Assembly: GCA_031732795.1 (NCBI GenBank)
Contig: JAVMKC010000081.1
Location: 1-15,907, forward strand
DNA: 15,907 bases
Reading direction: 5' to 3'
DNA from: Accumulibacter sp031732795
GTDB lineage: Bacteria; Pseudomonadota; Gammaproteobacteria; Burkholderiales; Rhodocyclaceae
Below, piece by piece: positions 14,800 through 15,907 of the stretch (its first letter is position 1; every line of letters starts with the position of its first letter). Both the position numbers and the translations under genes were made by a program. The notes below the pieces were generated by a model. That model ran no database searches. It saw nothing but the letters and a program-made list of their open reading frames with translations, and was not told the DNA's origin.

Positions 14800-15281
14800 C
14801 TAGGCGATCGGGCTGCCACTACAAAGTACACAACCGCGCCTAGGATGCCGGAACCGATGCAGAACCAATGATGTGCCTGTACCGACACCAGGCCCAGCAA
14901 GGTGTTGCTGGTACTGAGCGGCCAGAATGGTTCGACATCAGCATGCATGACGCTATCAAGGACGACATGGCTGAAAGTGCCAATGAAGGCCGACAGGAAC
15001 GCAACGGGCCAACCAATGGGAAGGAACTCCTTCCGGCCGATGAGCCTGAGGCCAATTTCCGAAAGGTACTTTCCGGTTAAGGCAGAGCCAATTGCGAGCA
15101 GCGTGGCGCCAACGTAGGTATGGGAGAACCCATGCAGGTGTCCATGCCCATTGATCATTACAAATAGGGGCTGCAGATCCATCACGATTTGCGCCCAACC
15201 AAAGACCATCAAGGAGAATGCGCCCTGCATGACGGCTTTGACGAATAGGCCTGGGCCCATATGCAGTGGAGTAAACGGCAT
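14766..15281 (-). CDS. Cassette 5: small integral membrane protein, YdjM/DUF4184-like metal-dependent hydrolase type
   Basis: The 171-residue product begins MPFTPLHMGPGLFVKAVMQG and has about four hydrophobic segments, near 12-32, 55-70, 92-110 and 142-157, so it should lie in the inner membrane. Histidine and acidic residues cluster in GHGHLHGFSHTYVG (45-58) and in FSHVVLDSVMHADVEPFWPL (103-122); the H-x4-D and MHxDxxP pattern with an MPFTPLH N-terminus recalls YdjM/DUF4184 membrane proteins annotated as metal-dependent hydrolases. That link is by motif recall and is moderate. ATG at 15281 is preferred over GTG at 15284, with GGGGAG a few bases upstream. The last ten or so residues (RHNTSLQARRP) are encoded by the attC 5 sequence, and the stop lies inside the site. 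The function in the cell is unknown. Confidence 0.8.
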   Translation of the reverse strand: MPFTPLHMGPGLFVKAVMQGAFSLMVFGWAQIVMDLQPLFVMINGHGHLHGFSHTYVGATLLAIGSALTGKYLSEIGLRLIGRKEFLPIGWPVAFLSAFIGTFSHVVLDSVMHADVEPFWPLSTSNTLLGLVSVQAHHWFCIGSGILGAVVYFVVAARSPRHNTSLQARRP

Positions 15282-15294
15282 CACTCTCCCCTAG

Positions 15295-15420
15295 GCATAA
15301 CGTAGAGTTAACCGGCGCGCGGCGGCGTGGCGCCCTGGCCGTGCGGCCGATGATGAACCATGGCGGTCGCACGGCCAGGGTGCCATGCCGTTGCGCGTCC
15401 GGTTCAACGCCAAGTTAGGC
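15295..15420 (-). repeat. attC site 6
   Basis: Cores GCATAAC at 15295-15301 and GTTAGGC at 15414-15420. Arms GTTAACCGG and CCGGTTCAAC pair with an extra C on the right. At 126 bases it resembles attC 2 in both outer arms (AACGTAGAGTT and CGGCGGCGTGGCG), with a different central stem (CCCTGGCCGTGCG paired with CGCACGGCCAGGG). Confidence 0.93.
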
Positions 15421-15885
15421 GGCCGTTCTGGCACGTTGCACCGCTTCCTGAAAGGTGAGCACCTCAATGCCCAGCGCTGCCAACTCGACCTTGTGGCCGA
15501 GGATCCCACCAGGCTGCGTCTTTGACGCGCCGTCCCTGGTGACAAAGAAGGCTCCTGCAAGCTTCGCGGTCAGCAGAGCTTCAACGTCGCGTCGTTGGTC
15601 ATCTGCGAGTACTCCTTCAGGAAACACCACACGGGCGATGGACTCTCTCCAAGGCGCTTCGAGTTCCGTGTCGCCGTTGAGGCCAACGAACAGGCGCCTG
15701 TCCACTTTGGCTTGTCGTCGCTCAGAATTCCTTCTGGCCTCGTCCCATGTAGTCTCCGTGTACTCAAGGTCAATGAGGCCGGATCGGCCAATGCGCTCAA
15801 GTTCGTTCAGCTCCGCGATTTGCTGCCTGGCGTTGCATGCGTTGGCATCAAGAAGGAATAGAAGACGATTCCGCCGCTTGCGCAT
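15415..15885 (-). CDS. Cassette 6: PIN-domain-like protein
   Basis: The 156-residue product looks like a PIN-fold nuclease. It has a hydrophobic strand ending in an acidic residue (RLLFLLDANACN, D13), a helix with acidic residues in ETTWDEARRNSE (E44, D48, E49), an acidic segment DDQRRDVEALLTAKLAGA (D95-E102) and a second strand ending FFVTRDG (D118), the order seen in VapC-like PIN proteins that cut RNA. No antitoxin gene precedes it in the cassette; only 14 bases separate the ATG at 15885 from the next attC core. The stop TAA is formed by the attC 6 core itself (GCCTAAC on the minus strand). Orphan PIN cassettes are plausible as stabilisers or as partners of proteins encoded elsewhere. Activity is inferred from motifs only. 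Confidence 0.7.
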   Translation of the reverse strand: MRKRRNRLLFLLDANACNARQQIAELNELERIGRSGLIDLEYTETTWDEARRNSERRQAKVDRRLFVGLNGDTELEAPWRESIARVVFPEGVLADDQRRDVEALLTAKLAGAFFVTRDGASKTQPGGILGHKVELAALGIEVLTFQEAVQRARTAA

Positions 15886-15898
15886 AGGGTTCTCGGCC

Positions 15899-15907
15899 GC
15901 CTAACGT
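15899..15907 (-). repeat. attC site 7, left edge only
   Basis: GCCTAAC at 15899-15905 followed by GT, the same start as attC 1, 4 and others. The rest lies outside the window, so the array continues to the right. Confidence 0.75.

Larger units (their letters stand above)
12267..15907 (-). mobile_element. Integron gene-cassette array (six cassettes, minus-strand orientation; no integrase in window)
   Basis: Six complete attC recombination sites and the edge of a seventh alternate with small minus-strand genes. Every site is bounded by RYYYAAC and GTTRRRY-type cores (one degenerate: GTTATGC) with imperfectly paired inner arms. In all six complete sites one extra unpaired base lies on the right-hand arm as read on the plus strand, which places the cassette genes upstream of their attC on the minus strand. 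Taking the crossover after the G of GTTRRRY, the cassettes span 12273-12915, 12916-13324, 13325-14427, 14428-14741, 14742-15300 and 15301-15904. The array continues past the right edge, where attI and intI would be expected; 12267 is its distal end. Several sites share the outer-arm sequence AACGTAGAG and CCGGTT, suggesting one host-specific attC family. Confidence 0.92.

Noticed and set aside
12267..15907. Possibility that the repeated GC-rich palindromes are a CRISPR array or REP elements
   Set aside because: The units differ in length and centre, are separated by distinct genes, and carry RYYYAAC/GTTRRRY cores, which fits attC sites and not CRISPR or REP.

Overview
The window looks like chromosomal DNA of a GC-rich proteobacterium. 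Gene content and order (accA overlapping tilS, a YoaA-type helicase, a mobB-moeA-moaD-moaE block, a single-domain cobA behind a perfect FNR-type box, and an integron cassette array) fit a facultatively denitrifying betaproteobacterium, perhaps of the Rhodocyclales. The genus is an inference and cannot be fixed from the sequence alone.

Left part (1-4744): the C-terminal 439 codons of a large-subunit (HPII/KatE-type) catalase, its intrinsic terminator, a decayed IS5-type transposase fragment with an in-frame stop, then accA (acetyl-CoA carboxylase alpha subunit) overlapping tilS (tRNA-Ile lysidine synthetase), and a 438-base gap with no convincing gene.

Middle part (4745-11460): a tightly packed plus-strand operon. 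A YoaA-like iron-sulfur helicase, an unnamed ATP-grasp protein that appears circularly permuted, and mobB are linked by two ATGA overlaps; moeA, moaD and moaE follow with gaps of 4, 14 and 1 bases. Four genes serve molybdenum cofactor maturation: MoaD/MoaE form molybdopterin synthase, MoeA inserts molybdenum and MobB assists nucleotide attachment. Facing them is cobA (uroporphyrinogen-III C-methyltransferase) on the minus strand, with a perfect TTGAT-N4-ATCAA palindrome upstream. Moco and siroheme/heme d1 supply would both serve anaerobic nitrate/nitrite metabolism.

Right part (11461-15907): about 800 bases without a convincing gene, containing a nested cluster of short direct repeats, and then a chromosomal integron cassette array. 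I find six complete attC sites and the first bases of a seventh. All six complete sites are oriented on the minus strand, judged by core motifs, complementary arms and the side of the unpaired base. They delimit six cassettes: a secreted unknown protein, an ORF-poor cassette, an alpha/beta hydrolase with a Cys nucleophile, a very short GC-rich cassette, a small membrane protein whose C-terminus is encoded by its own attC, and a PIN-domain-like protein. Genes and attC sites all read leftwards, so any intI/attI should lie beyond the right edge, and the array ends at 12267.
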